This document shows, in pieces, positions 30,849-39,903 of a DNA stretch of 64,000 nt. The notes beneath the pieces are model-generated. The model did not search any database. It was not told the origin of the DNA and saw only the letters and a program-made list of their open reading frames with translations. Each line of letters begins with the position of its first letter. Positions within the stretch are counted from its first letter, which is position 1. Origin of the DNA: Candidatus Tectimicrobiota bacterium (lineage in GTDB: Bacteria > Tectomicrobia > Entotheonellia > Entotheonellales > Entotheonellaceae); assembly GCA_026005175.1 (NCBI GenBank), contig BPKO01000002.1, forward strand, positions 342,501 to 406,500. Reading direction: 5' to 3'. Position numbers and translations under genes: made by a program.

Positions 30849-33473
30849 ATGCGTGCGCGAGCCCCCAACGCCGAGGCCGCCCGCGCCGCCGACGGGCGGC
30901 CCCTTACCCCCATGCTGCGGCAGTACGCCCGCGCCAAAGCCGCGCACCCGGATGCCCTAGTGCTGTTTCGCCTCGGCGACTTCTACGAGCTTTTCTACGA
31001 GGATGCCCATGTTGGGGCGCGCTTGCTGGAGCTGGTGCTCACCTCGCGCGAGGTGGGCAAGGGCAACCGCATTCCCATGTGCGGCATTCCCGTACACGCC
31101 CTGGAGGCGTACCTGGCGCGCCTGCTGGAGGCCGGCTACAAAGTGGCCATCTGCGAGCAGCTCGAAGACGCGCGCCAGGCCAAGGGGCTGGTGCGCCGCG
31201 AGGTGGTGCGCGTCATCACCCCGGGCACGGTGACCGAGGAGGCGCTGCTTGAGGAGCGCCGCAACAACTTCCTGGTGGCCGTGTGCCCGGCCGCCGGGGC
31301 CTTTGGCCTGGCCGCCCTCGACGTCTCCACCGGCGAGTTTCTGGCCACCACGCTGGAGGGCCCGGCGGCAGAGGCCGAGCTGCACACCGAGCTGGCCCGC
31401 TTGCGCCCGGCCGAGTGCCTGGTGCCCAGGGCCTGGCAGGCCGATCCGCGCTGGCAGGCCTTGCAAGAGCGCCTGCAGCTGCGCAGTACCCCCTATGGCG
31501 AAGCGGCCTTTGACGCAGGGCAGGCGCGCCAGCGCCTGCGCCAGCGCTTTGGCGACGCTGCCCTGCAGGCGCATTCTTCCCTGGCGCTGGCTGCCGCTGC
31601 CGCGGTGCTCCAGTACGTGGAAGAAACCCACCAGGCGGCGCTGGCTCACCTGACCGGCCTGCGCGGCTACCGCCTGAGCCAGTACTTGGTGCTCGACGCG
31701 GTGACGCGGCGCAACCTAGAGCTCGTGCAGTCTTTGCGCCACGGGGGGCGGCAGGGCAGCCTGCTGGCGGTGCTCGACGAGACGGTGACCGCCATGGGGG
31801 CGCGGCGGCTGCGCCGCTGGCTGGAGCAGCCGCTGCTGCAGCTAGAGACCATCAATGCCCGCCTCGACGCCGTGGCCGAGCTGGCTGCCGACACCGTGCG
31901 CCGCCAGGCGCTGCGCCAGGCCTTGCGCCAGGTCTACGACATCGAGCGCCTGCTTGGCCGCGCCGCCTGCGGCACTACCAGTCCCCGTGACCTCGCAGCC
32001 CTGCGCCAGTCCCTGGCGGCGCTGCCGGCGGTGCGTGAGGCCCTAGAGGGGTGTCAGGCGCCGCTGCTCGTCGCCCTGCGCCAGGACTGCACGGGAGAAG
32101 CGGCGCTGCGCGACCTCCTGCAGCGGGCCCTCGTCGACGACCCGCCGCCCACGCTGCGCGAAGGGGGGCTCATCCGCCCCGGCTACGACGCCACCCTCGA
32201 CGCGCTGCTGCGCGAAAGCGAGCGCCACGCCCAGTGGCTGGCCCGCCTCGAGGCGCGCGAGCGCCAGCGCACCGGCATCAAGTCGCTCAAGGTACGCTAC
32301 AACCAGGTCTTTGGCTACTACATCGAAGTCAGCAAGGCCAACTTGCCCCGCGTGCCGCCCGACTACGTGCGCAAGCAGACGCTGAGCCAGGGCGAGCGCT
32401 TTGTGACCGAGGAGCTAAAGGCGCGGGAAGTGGCCATCCTGCACGCGGCCGAGCGGCGCAGCGCGCTCGAGCAGGCGCTGTTCGTCGAGCTGCGCCAGCG
32501 CGTGGCGCAGCAGGCGGCGCTGCTGCAGCGCCTGGCCGCCGCCGTGGCGCAGCTCGACGTGCTGGCGGCACTGGCCGAAGTGGCGGTGCTGTACCACTAC
32601 GTGCGCCCCCAGCTTGAAGACAGCCGCCGCATCGTCGTCCGCCAGGGGCGCCATCCGGTGGTCGAGCGCCACGTGGAGGGCTTCGTGCCCAACGACCTCG
32701 TGCTGGACGGTGAGAGGCAGCGGCTGCTCATCCTCACCGGCCCCAACATGGCCGGTAAGTCCACGTACCTGCGCCAGCTCGCCCTCATCGTTATCCTGGC
32801 GCAGATGGGCAGCTTCGTGCCGGCCGCCGAGGCCACCATCGGCCTGGTGGACCGTATCTTTACCCGCGTGGGCGCCGTGGACGACTTGGCCGGCGGCCGC
32901 AGCACCTTCCTGGTGGAGATGGACGAAACGGCGTATCTCTTGCGCCACGCCACGCCGCGCAGCCTACTCATTCTCGACGAGATCGGCAAGGGCACGAGCA
33001 CCTTTGAGGGGCTGAGTCTGGCCTGGGCGGTGGCCCTCTACATTGCGCGCCGCCTCGGTGCGCGCGCCCTCTTTGCCACCCACTACCACGAGCTCACCGC
33101 CCTGGAGGCGCTCTGCTCCGGGGTGCAGAACCTGCACTTGGTGGTGCGCGAGACGCCCGACGGCCTCGTCTTTCTGCGCCAGGTGGCGCCAGGCGGCGCC
33201 AGCAAGAGCTACGGCTTGCACGTGGCACGCCTGGCCGGGCTGCCCGAGGAGGTGCTGGCAGAAGCCGCCCGCGTGCTGCACTACCTGGAGCAGCAAGGGG
33301 AGCAGCCGCCGGCCACCCGCGACAACGGCACGCCGGCAGCGGCGCCTGCGGTGCCGCTGCTGCGGCAGCTCCTGAGCCTCGACGTGTGCCAGGTGACGCC
33401 GCTTCAGGCCCTGACGCTGCTGCACGCCTTGCAGCAGCAGGCGCGGCAGCTTTTGGGGCAGGGCTCAGCGTGA
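30849..33473 (+). CDS. mutS: DNA mismatch repair ATPase MutS
   Basis: 874 residues. Mismatch-binding domain I contains the FYELFYEDA motif, in which the first Phe stacks on the mispair (RLGDFYELFYEDAH). The clamp and lever domains follow, then the ABC-type ATPase: Walker A GPNMAGKSTYLRQ, GRSTFLVEMDETAYLL, Walker B LLILDEIGKGTSTFEG, and FATHYHELT. A C-terminal tail of about 70 residues resembles the dimer-to-tetramer region. The ATG at 30849 is directly at the start of family-like sequence. The stop codon shares bases with the mutL start (TGATG), so the two are translated together. Confidence 0.97.
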   Translation: MRARAPNAEAARAADGRPLTPMLRQYARAKAAHPDALVLFRLGDFYELFYEDAHVGARLLELVLTSREVGKGNRIPMCGIPVHALEAYLARLLEAGYKVAICEQLEDARQAKGLVRREVVRVITPGTVTEEALLEERRNNFLVAVCPAAGAFGLAALDVSTGEFLATTLEGPAAEAELHTELARLRPAECLVPRAWQADPRWQALQERLQLRSTPYGEAAFDAGQARQRLRQRFGDAALQAHSSLALAAAAAVLQYVEETHQAALAHLTGLRGYRLSQYLVLDAVTRRNLELVQSLRHGGRQGSLLAVLDETVTAMGARRLRRWLEQPLLQLETINARLDAVAELAADTVRRQALRQALRQVYDIERLLGRAACGTTSPRDLAALRQSLAALPAVREALEGCQAPLLVALRQDCTGEAALRDLLQRALVDDPPPTLREGGLIRPGYDATLDALLRESERHAQWLARLEARERQRTGIKSLKVRYNQVFGYYIEVSKANLPRVPPDYVRKQTLSQGERFVTEELKAREVAILHAAERRSALEQALFVELRQRVAQQAALLQRLAAAVAQLDVLAALAEVAVLYHYVRPQLEDSRRIVVRQGRHPVVERHVEGFVPNDLVLDGERQRLLILTGPNMAGKSTYLRQLALIVILAQMGSFVPAAEATIGLVDRIFTRVGAVDDLAGGRSTFLVEMDETAYLLRHATPRSLLILDEIGKGTSTFEGLSLAWAVALYIARRLGARALFATHYHELTALEALCSGVQNLHLVVRETPDGLVFLRQVAPGGASKSYGLHVARLAGLPEEVLAEAARVLHYLEQQGEQPPATRDNGTPAAAPAVPLLRQLLSLDVCQVTPLQALTLLHALQQQARQLLGQGSA

Positions 33474-35167
33474 TGCGCATCCATCGCCTCGATCCCCTTA
33501 CCGTCAGTCGCATCGCCGCCGGCGAGGTCATCGAGCGCCCTGCCTCGGTGGTCAAGGAGCTGCTCGACAACGCCCTCGATGCCGGCAGCACGCGCATCGA
33601 CATCGAGCTGGAAAACGGCGGCCGGCGCCTCATTCGGGTAAGCGACAACGGCTGCGGCATGACCGCCGAGGAGGCGGTACTGGCGCTGCAGCGCTTTACC
33701 ACCAGCAAGATCCGCCACCTCGACGACTTGCGCCGCCTCACCACCCTGGGGTTTCGCGGTGAGGCCCTGCCCAGCATTGCCGCCGTGGCCGAAGTGGAGC
33801 TGGTCACCCGCCCTGCCGCGCAGGCCGAGGGGGCGCGCGTTGTCTGCCGCGGCGGCGAGGTCACTGTGCAGCCCTGGGGCTGCCCGGCAGGCACGCGGGT
33901 GAGCGTGCGCCAGCTCTTTGCCCACACCCCGGTGCGCCGTCAGGCCCTCAAGTCGGTGGCGCAGGAAGTGCAGCGGGTGCAGGAGCTGGTGGTCCACTAC
34001 GCCCTGGCGTACCCGCAGGTCACCTTGCAGCTTTGCCACGACGGCCGCCGGCTGCTGTTTGCGCCGGCCAGCAGCGAGCTGCGCCAGCGCCTGCACGTGC
34101 TGCTAGGACGCGAGCTGGCCTCGCAGCTTTTGCCCGTGCACTGGCAGAGCGTGGATCTGGAAGTCCGCGGGGCGGTGGGCTCACCGGCAATAAGTCGCGC
34201 CACGCGCCAGCGGCAGTACGTGTGGGTCAACGGCCGCCCCGTGCGCAGTGGGCTGGTGAGCGCTGCCCTGGCGCGCGCCTATGGCGCCTTGCTGCCCCCC
34301 GGGCGCCATCCCGTGGCCGCCTTGGGGATTTCCCTGCCGGCCGCCCTGGTTGACGTGAACGTCCACCCGCGCAAAACCGAAGTGCGCTTTCTGCAAGAGC
34401 GCGCCGTTTTTGCCGCGGTCTACGAAGCGGTGCAGCTTGCCCTGCAGGCGCTGCCGCCAGAGACGCTGTTGCCCGAAGGGACGCCGGTGGCGGAGCTGCC
34501 GGCATGGCCAGAAGCCCCTCCCTGGCAGGTGCGAGAAGCCACCGTCCCGTATCGTGGCGGCGGTCCCTTGCGGCCGCTGGGGCAAGTGGGCAACGCCTTC
34601 GTGGTGGCTGCCGGTGCCGAGGGCTTGGTGGTGCTTGACCAGCACGCGGCGCACGAAGCGCTGCTCTTTGCGGCGCTGCTGGCGGCAGAGGCGCCGCCGC
34701 ACGAGCTGGCCGAGCCGCTGCTACTTGCCTTGCCGGCGGGCGCGCAAAGTTGGCTGGCGGTGCTGCCGGGGCTGGCCTCCCTGGGCGTCCACCTTGAGCC
34801 CTTTGGCAAGGACCGCCTGCTGCTGCGGGCCGTGCCTTCTCTTGAGGGAGTGACGGCCACCGCGGTGCGCGAGGCGCTAGAAGCGGTGTGGCAGCAGCCG
34901 GCGCCCCAGGCCACGCCGGAAGCGGTGCGCGAGCAGCTGGCGGCGGCGCTGGCCTGCCGTGCGGCGGTGCGGGCCGGCGACCAACTGACCCCGGAGCAGC
35001 TGACGGCGCTGGTCGACGCCGTGGCGCAGCAGCACCTGGCCTACACCTGTCCCCACGGCCGCCCCACCTTTTTGACCATGAGCCTTGCCGACTTGGAGCG
35101 GCGTTTCCTGCGCCTGGGCGCTTGGCCGCCGGCGTGGCACTGCGGCGGCGAAAGGGAAGCCCTTTGA
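33473..35167 (+). CDS. mutL: DNA mismatch repair protein MutL
   Basis: 564 residues. GHKL ATPase N-domain: RIAAGEVIERPASVVKELLDNALDAG, DNGCGM, TTSKI, GFRGEALPSI. The C-terminal dimerisation domain carries DQHAAHEALLFA, ACRAAVRAG and CPHGRP, the metal-dependent nicking endonuclease motifs of MutL in bacteria without MutH. The DQHA(X)2E(X)4E motif is only partly kept: the first Glu is there, the second is Ala. The start is ATG 33473 inside the mutS stop; a GTG three bases earlier is possible. It couples MutS recognition to strand removal. Confidence 0.95.
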   Translation: MRIHRLDPLTVSRIAAGEVIERPASVVKELLDNALDAGSTRIDIELENGGRRLIRVSDNGCGMTAEEAVLALQRFTTSKIRHLDDLRRLTTLGFRGEALPSIAAVAEVELVTRPAAQAEGARVVCRGGEVTVQPWGCPAGTRVSVRQLFAHTPVRRQALKSVAQEVQRVQELVVHYALAYPQVTLQLCHDGRRLLFAPASSELRQRLHVLLGRELASQLLPVHWQSVDLEVRGAVGSPAISRATRQRQYVWVNGRPVRSGLVSAALARAYGALLPPGRHPVAALGISLPAALVDVNVHPRKTEVRFLQERAVFAAVYEAVQLALQALPPETLLPEGTPVAELPAWPEAPPWQVREATVPYRGGGPLRPLGQVGNAFVVAAGAEGLVVLDQHAAHEALLFAALLAAEAPPHELAEPLLLALPAGAQSWLAVLPGLASLGVHLEPFGKDRLLLRAVPSLEGVTATAVREALEAVWQQPAPQATPEAVREQLAAALACRAAVRAGDQLTPEQLTALVDAVAQQHLAYTCPHGRPTFLTMSLADLERRFLRLGAWPPAWHCGGEREAL

Positions 35168-35300
35168 GGGCGGGCGCTTCTCCAAAGGCGTCAGAAGCGG
35201 CGTCTTTGGCTACAAAAGCGCGACAAGGTCCAGGAAAGGGCGAAACGCTTGCAGATCCCACGAGTGCAGCCCCTGGGGGCTCAGCTCGCCAGTTTCCCCC

Positions 35301-35329
35301 TTGACACCTCAGCGGGGGCTTGGTAGAGT
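35301..35329 (+). promoter_or_regulatory. Promoter of tRNA-Ile
   Basis: TTGACA (35301-35306), 17-base spacer, TAGAGT (35324-35329), 13 bases before the mature tRNA. The rest of the gap after mutL (35168-35300) shows nothing I can name. Confidence 0.65.
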
Positions 35330-35342
35330 ACCTACGCAACCT

Positions 35343-35416
35343 GGGCCTGTAGCTCAGTCGGTGAGAGCGCACGCCTGATAAGCGTGAGGTCGGTAGTTCG
35401 ACTCTACCCAGGCCCA
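35343..35416 (+). tRNA. tRNA-Ile (anticodon GAT)
   Basis: A 74-base cloverleaf. The acceptor stem pairs GGGCCTG with CAGGCCC and the discriminator is A. The D arm contains AGCTCAGTCGGTGAGAGC, the anticodon loop CTGATAA has GAT for isoleucine, and the T loop is TTCGACT. CCA is not encoded. Its own promoter lies upstream. Confidence 0.95.
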
Positions 35417-35482
35417 TCCTGCCGTGGTTCTTCCTTGCAGAGCTGTCACTCCGTAAGGCCTTCCCGGGGCGGCCAAGTGCCC

Positions 35483-35512
35483 TTGACACGGCGGGCGCCG
35501 AGGGGCTAAGCT
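35483..35512 (+). promoter_or_regulatory. Promoter of tRNA-Ala
   Basis: TTGACA (35483-35488), 18-base spacer, TAAGCT (35507-35512), 16 bases ahead of tRNA-Ala. The second tRNA therefore need not be co-transcribed with the first. Confidence 0.55.
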
Positions 35513-35528
35513 TCCCTGCGCCGGGCGT

Positions 35529-35600
35529 GGGGAATTAGCTCAGGGGGAGAGCGCCGCCCTTGCAAGGCGGAGGTCGCGGGTTCGAATCCCGCATTCTCCA
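35529..35600 (+). tRNA. tRNA-Ala (anticodon TGC)
   Basis: A 72-base cloverleaf. The acceptor pairs GGGGAAT with ATTCTCC (one G-T pair), the anticodon loop CTTGCAA gives TGC for alanine, the T arm is GCGGG TTCGAAT CCCGC, and the discriminator is A. CCA is not encoded. Together with tRNA-Ile this is the pair normally found between 16S and 23S rRNA genes, but no rRNA flanks it here. Confidence 0.95.
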
Positions 35601-35733
35601 CTGGTTGCGCACCCTGCCTGCCCTAGCGGGGCAATGCCCCATCTGGGCTGGCAAAAGCGTGTCATGCCTTCCCGTTGTGGCGGCCTTGTCGGGCCGTCTC
35701 GCCTAGGATAGCCACCCCGAGGAGAACCCCAGG

Positions 35734-36469
35734 ATGCCGGTCGAGGCCACGCCAGGCGTCAAAATGCTTTATCTTATTCGGCGCCGCCCGGGCGTGTCGC
35801 ACGATGAGCTGGTGATGCACTGGTTCGCGTACCACATGCCAGCCGTGATTCGGGCGCAACAGGAAGCAGCGGCCGCAGGCCGGCCGCACGCGCGGCGCTA
35901 CTTGGTCACGCTATTTGACGCCGCAGCAGAAGGGGAGCTGCCCTGGGACGGCGTCGCGCAGCTGTGGTGGGACGCGCCCCCGCCGCGGCCGCCGCAGCCA
36001 CACGGCACCACACCGCGGGATACGTTTCAGCAAAGAGCCGAGCCTTACCTGCCCTGGGCCACCACCGAGTACGTCGTGCTTGCCGGGACCGAGTTTCTCG
36101 CCACGGCGCCGCTTACCCTGAATGCCCCGCCGTATCCCTCGACGCGCTCAGGGTTCGTGCGCTTCACCTTCCTGGTCAAAGCCAAAGCGGGGACGAACTA
36201 CGCCGCCTTTTTTGACCACTGGCTGCACGTGCACGTGCCCAACGTCAAAGCTACCCTGGAGCAAGCCGGCGGGTTTCGCTACGCCGTCAGCCTGAGCCTC
36301 ACCCCAGAGGCAGAGCCGTACGCCGGCATGGCCGAACTCTACTTTCCCGATGTCGCAGCTTGGGAACGCTACTGCGCCTTGCGCCGGCCCCGACGGCATG
36401 GCGCGCTGGGTCGATCCGCAGGGCACGGTGGTGCTGCGCGGCAGCACCGACATGATCGGCATTCCGTAA
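35734..36469 (+). CDS. Tandem EthD-domain protein (one frameshift)
   Basis: 244 residues after removing one C in GGCCCC (36386-36391); the corrected frame ends in CARWVD-like sequence and TAA 36467-36469. Two EthD-like ferredoxin-fold (dimeric alpha-beta barrel) repeats are seen: MLYLIRRRPGVSHDELVMHW with the family HMP motif, and FVRFTFLVKAKAGTNYAAFF with HVHVPNVK. EthD proteins occur near ring-cleaving and ether-degrading enzymes; roles vary from accessory protein to small enzyme. ATG 35734 has GAGGAG upstream. The gene stands alone on the plus strand. Confidence 0.7.
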
Positions 36470-36530
36470 CTTCAGGCCCACCCCAGGCGCTGCCGCGCGA
36501 GCGTCGGTGGCTGCCCGCGGCGCGCGGCGT

Positions 36531-37532
36531 TCAGGGCGCGGAGGCGCCGGCAGCCGGCAGGGCAGCGAGCGCAGCCCCGACTTCGGCCGCCAGCAGCGCG
36601 TGCGCCGCCGCCGTGGGGTGTAGAATGTCCCAGAAAAGGTAGGTGTTCTGCACTGCCGGGTCGTCGCTGCACACCGCGGTGAACGTAAAGGGATCGCCGT
36701 CAAGGCAGCTCTCGGTGACTTGCGCAAAGCCAAACGCCGCCGGGTCTTCCAGCACCGCGTTAAGCTGCGCAAAGGTGTCGAACCAAACGACCCACACCCC
36801 CGGCAGCGCTGCCAGGCGCTGGACCACCCGTCCCAGGGCGGCGTTGAAAGCCTCCGTCAGTGCTGTGGCCAGGGCCACCGCCGCCTCGCCCAGCGCCCGC
36901 GTTTCGGGAATGGCGCCGAGGTCAGGGAGATTGAGGATGAGAAACTGCCGGGCCCCGGCCAAAGCCAACAGCCTCAGGCTCCGGGCCAGTCGGCGCACCG
37001 CCCTGCGGAGCGCGGCGGCGGCCGCCCTCTTGTCGCTTTTGCCGGTGACCGCGGCCTGCACCGCATCGCGGATGTCCGACGCCCCGCCCCACACGACGTA
37101 TAGCGCCTGCGGGTCGGCGCGGAAGCGCTGCTGGCGAAGGTAAAGGCTGACTTGCACCAGCACTCCCGCGGCGCGGGCACCGCCAAAGGCAAAGTTGGAA
37201 CCGCCGGCGAGGGCTGGAAGAACTGCCAGCCCAAGGTCTTCTGCCAGATGCTCCACCCATACCGGCCCGTTAGAAAAGCGCCCCGCGAAGTACGGCGGCG
37301 AGGGAGGTACGGTGTCCCCCGTGGCCAGAAAGGCATTGCCGGTGTCAGAGAGGCTGTCGCCAAAGACCCACATGCCGCTAAAATTCTCAGCCGCGGCCAG
37401 CCCCGCCGATCCGCACAGCAGGGCCACCGCCGCAATGAGGACAACGATCCAGGGGCCATGCCCCTGGTAGGCCCGCAAAGCGCAGTGTCTTGCGCCGCAG
37501 GGCGTGAGGCGCCTCCTCGTTTCCTTTCCCAT
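36531..37532 (-). CDS. Secreted SGNH/GDSL esterase or lipase
   Basis: 333 residues. A signal segment (IVVLIAAVALLCGSAGLAAA) precedes block I, FGDSLSDTGN, with the nucleophile Ser. GGSNFAFGGA gives the block II Gly, VVWGGASDIRD the block III Asn/Asp region, and DILHPTAAAH the block V Asp-His of the catalytic triad. The layout matches the phospholipase/lecithinase/hemolysin subgroup of SGNH hydrolases. It would act outside the inner membrane on ester lipids or acyl groups. It starts 13 bases after the cyclase-family gene, so they likely share a transcript. Confidence 0.85.
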   Translation of the reverse strand: MGKETRRRLTPCGARHCALRAYQGHGPWIVVLIAAVALLCGSAGLAAAENFSGMWVFGDSLSDTGNAFLATGDTVPPSPPYFAGRFSNGPVWVEHLAEDLGLAVLPALAGGSNFAFGGARAAGVLVQVSLYLRQQRFRADPQALYVVWGGASDIRDAVQAAVTGKSDKRAAAAALRRAVRRLARSLRLLALAGARQFLILNLPDLGAIPETRALGEAAVALATALTEAFNAALGRVVQRLAALPGVWVVWFDTFAQLNAVLEDPAAFGFAQVTESCLDGDPFTFTAVCSDDPAVQNTYLFWDILHPTAAAHALLAAEVGAALAALPAAGASAP

Positions 37533-37545
37533 CCGTTCGCCCCCT

Positions 37546-38235
37546 CTACGCCGGCGGCGTCTCCTCGTCTTCCAGCAGGGCAAAGAAGCGCGCCGGCGCC
37601 CCCTCGGCGCCGGCCAGCTTGAGGAATGCCCCAAAGAAAAGAAAGCGGCGCTGCCGCGGCAGCTGTGACAGGTTGGTGAGCTGCTGCATGAGCAACACGC
37701 CGCGCTCGAGCAGGATCTTGTGGATGACGAAGTCCTCCGAGGTAAAGTCGGGCAAGCGGGCGCTGTACTCGCAGAAGCAGTCGAAGCCGACGGCTTTCAC
37801 CCCCTGTTCGACCAGCCAGGTCGCCGCTTCCGGCGTACAGTAAGGCGACTCCAGGTAGTAGGTGGGAAAATTTCCCCACTGCCGCTCGCTCCAGTCGGTA
37901 CGCACCAGCACGATGTCGCCCGGGCGCAGCGCCGGCGCCCGCACCGCCAGGTCGGCAACGGTAATGGCGTGGTTGGCCCCCACCGGGCTCAAGTCCACCA
38001 CCACCGCTTCGCCACAGACGTGCGTCAAGGGCACCTCGGCCGCCGTGGCACCCTCCGGGCGCACGTGGCGGGGAAAGTCAACGTGCGAGCCGGTGTGCAG
38101 GAGCATCTCCACTTTGCTTGCCTGCCAGAAGCCCGGCGGCCGGTGGTAGCGGGTCAGTGTCAGCCGCAGGCCCACCGACGGCGGGCTCAGGGTCTCTTCG
38201 CCAATGACCACCGACAAGTCCACGATGCGAGCCAT
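37546..38235 (-). CDS. Cyclase-family (kynurenine-formamidase-like) hydrolase
   Basis: 229 residues. The metal-binding signature HTGSHVDFPRH is the HxGTHxDxPxH motif of this family, and LSVVIGEETLSPP opens the protein as usual. Relatives include bacterial kynurenine formamidase (KynB), isatin hydrolase and polyketide cyclases. Without kynureninase or tryptophan dioxygenase nearby, the substrate is open. ATG 38235 has AAAGGAGAGG upstream. Confidence 0.82.
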   Translation of the reverse strand: MARIVDLSVVIGEETLSPPSVGLRLTLTRYHRPPGFWQASKVEMLLHTGSHVDFPRHVRPEGATAAEVPLTHVCGEAVVVDLSPVGANHAITVADLAVRAPALRPGDIVLVRTDWSERQWGNFPTYYLESPYCTPEAATWLVEQGVKAVGFDCFCEYSARLPDFTSEDFVIHKILLERGVLLMQQLTNLSQLPRQRRFLFFGAFLKLAGAEGAPARFFALLEDEETPPA

Positions 38236-38301
38236 GCCTCTCCTTTCCCGGCAGCGCCGCAACGGACGGGTTTCTTGCTTACCTTCGACCCAAGAAAAGG
38301 C

Positions 38302-38331
38302 TTGCCAAAGGCGGGGCGGCGACCGTATGAT
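38302..38331 (+). promoter_or_regulatory. Promoter of the B12/radical SAM gene
   Basis: TTGCCA (38302-38307), 18-base spacer, TATGAT (38326-38331), 54 bases before the ATG. Confidence 0.5.
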
Positions 38332-38385
38332 ACCGCAGGGTTGTCGTCGTCCGCTAGGCCAATCTGCACACAAGGGAGGCAGCGT

Positions 38386-39901
38386 ATGCGCGTGACTCTG
38401 GTGCAGCCGCCGCAGGGCGCCCGCTTTGGCTTTACCAAAGTGTTGCTGGTGGAACCTGTGGGACTCGAATGCGTGGGGGCAGCGCTCAAGCTTCACGAGC
38501 ACGAGGTGCACTTGCTCGACTTGCGCCTCGACCCCCCAGCGGTCCTTTGGGAGCACCTGCGCACCGTGCGCCCGCAAGCGGTGGGGATCAGCTGTGGCTT
38601 TACCACCGACGTCTACAGCGCCTTGCAGACGGCGCGGCAGGTTAAGGAGGCCCCTGCCCGGGACCACGGTGTTCTGCGGCGGTCACCATGCCTCCCTTAT
38701 CCCCGGGGATTTCCTCTTTCCCGGCTCGCCGGTGGACGCGGTGGTAATCGGCGAGGGCGAGTGGACAGCCCTTGAACTCGTGGATACCCTGGAGCGGGGC
38801 GACGACCCGGGGCGCGTGCCGGGGGTGATGACGGCGTGGAACCGGCACGATGGCTTTGCACTGCGGCCCCTGAGCAGCGACCTCGACGCCGTGCCGTTGC
38901 CCGATCGCCAGCTGACGCGCCGCTACCGCCGCCGCTACCACCACGGCTTTGCCACCCCTTCGGCTTGTGTGGAGACCTCACGCGGCTGTCCCTTTGACTG
39001 CAACTTCTGTAGCATCTGGGTCTTTTACCAGCGCCGTGCCCGCCGGCGCTCGCCCGAGCGCATCCTCGAAGACCTGGAGCAGGTGCGCGCCTTGGGAGAA
39101 AAGTACGTCTTTTTCACCGACGACATCGCCTTTTTGCAGTATGAAGCCTACGAAACCCTGGCACGGCAGATCCGCAAAGCGGGCCTGCGGCTGCACTATT
39201 CGTGTGAGACGCGTGCCGACTTGGTGGTGAAGTACCGCGACCTCTTCCCGCTGTGGAAAGAAGTGGGCTTGCACACCGTCTTTCTGGGCATCGAGAAAAT
39301 CGACGCCACTGGCCTTGAGGCGGTGCGCAAGCGCGTCAAAGGTGGCGCCGACACCAACGTGCAGGCCATCGACTTTCTGCGCCGCCTGGGCATCGTGCCC
39401 ATGACCTCGTTTATCGCCGATCCCGCTTGGGGAGAGGAGGACTTTGACCGCCTCGAGGCGTTCGTCACTCGCCTGCGCCTGCCCAATCCCATGTTTACCG
39501 TGCTCACGCCGCTGCCCGGCACCGAGCTGTGGGAGATGTGCAAGACGCAAATCACCACCTGCGACTACAGCTACTTTGACGTCGGCCACCTGGTGCTGCC
39601 CTCGCAGCTGCCCCCCGAGCGCTTTTACGCGCGCTTTGCCCGCCTCTTTACCCTGGCCGAAGCACGCACCCGCCTGAGCTGGCGCGCCTTGTGGAACCTG
39701 GTGGTGATGGCGCTTTTGGGGCAGACGTTTGCCGTGCGCCGCGTCTACAGCGCCGTGCGTGACCTGCGCAACCCGCGGGCCTACCTGGCCTATCCCGGCT
39801 CCACGCCGCGGCCGGACTTCGTGCCGGCCGCCTTTGGCACTCTCGAGTGGATCGACCAGGCGCGCTCGCCGCTGGCGCGTCAGGCGCAGCCGGTGGGCTA
39901 G
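38386..39901 (+). CDS. B12-binding radical SAM protein, HpnR-like (one frameshift)
   Basis: 504 residues after removing one C in GGCCCC (38649-38654). The N-terminal cobalamin-binding domain (VTLVQPPQGARFGF, VEPVGLECVGAALK, VFCGGHHASL) precedes a radical SAM core with the cluster motif SRGCPFDCNFCSIW (C-x3-C-x2-C). Downstream, VFFTDDIAFL, FLGIEKIDATGLEAVRKRV and TPLPGTELWE, with DVGHLVLPSQLPPERF near the end, recall from memory the hopanoid C-3 methylase HpnR. The B12 class B radical SAM methylases methylate unreactive carbons. No squalene-hopene cyclase is in the window, so a different lipid or natural product substrate cannot be excluded. ATG 38386 follows GGGAGG. Confidence 0.75.
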
Positions 39902-39903
39902 GC

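Noticed and set aside
35343-35600. Island insertion at the tRNA genes
   Set aside because: No integrase gene or repeated tRNA 3' end is visible downstream; the flanking genes look chromosomal.
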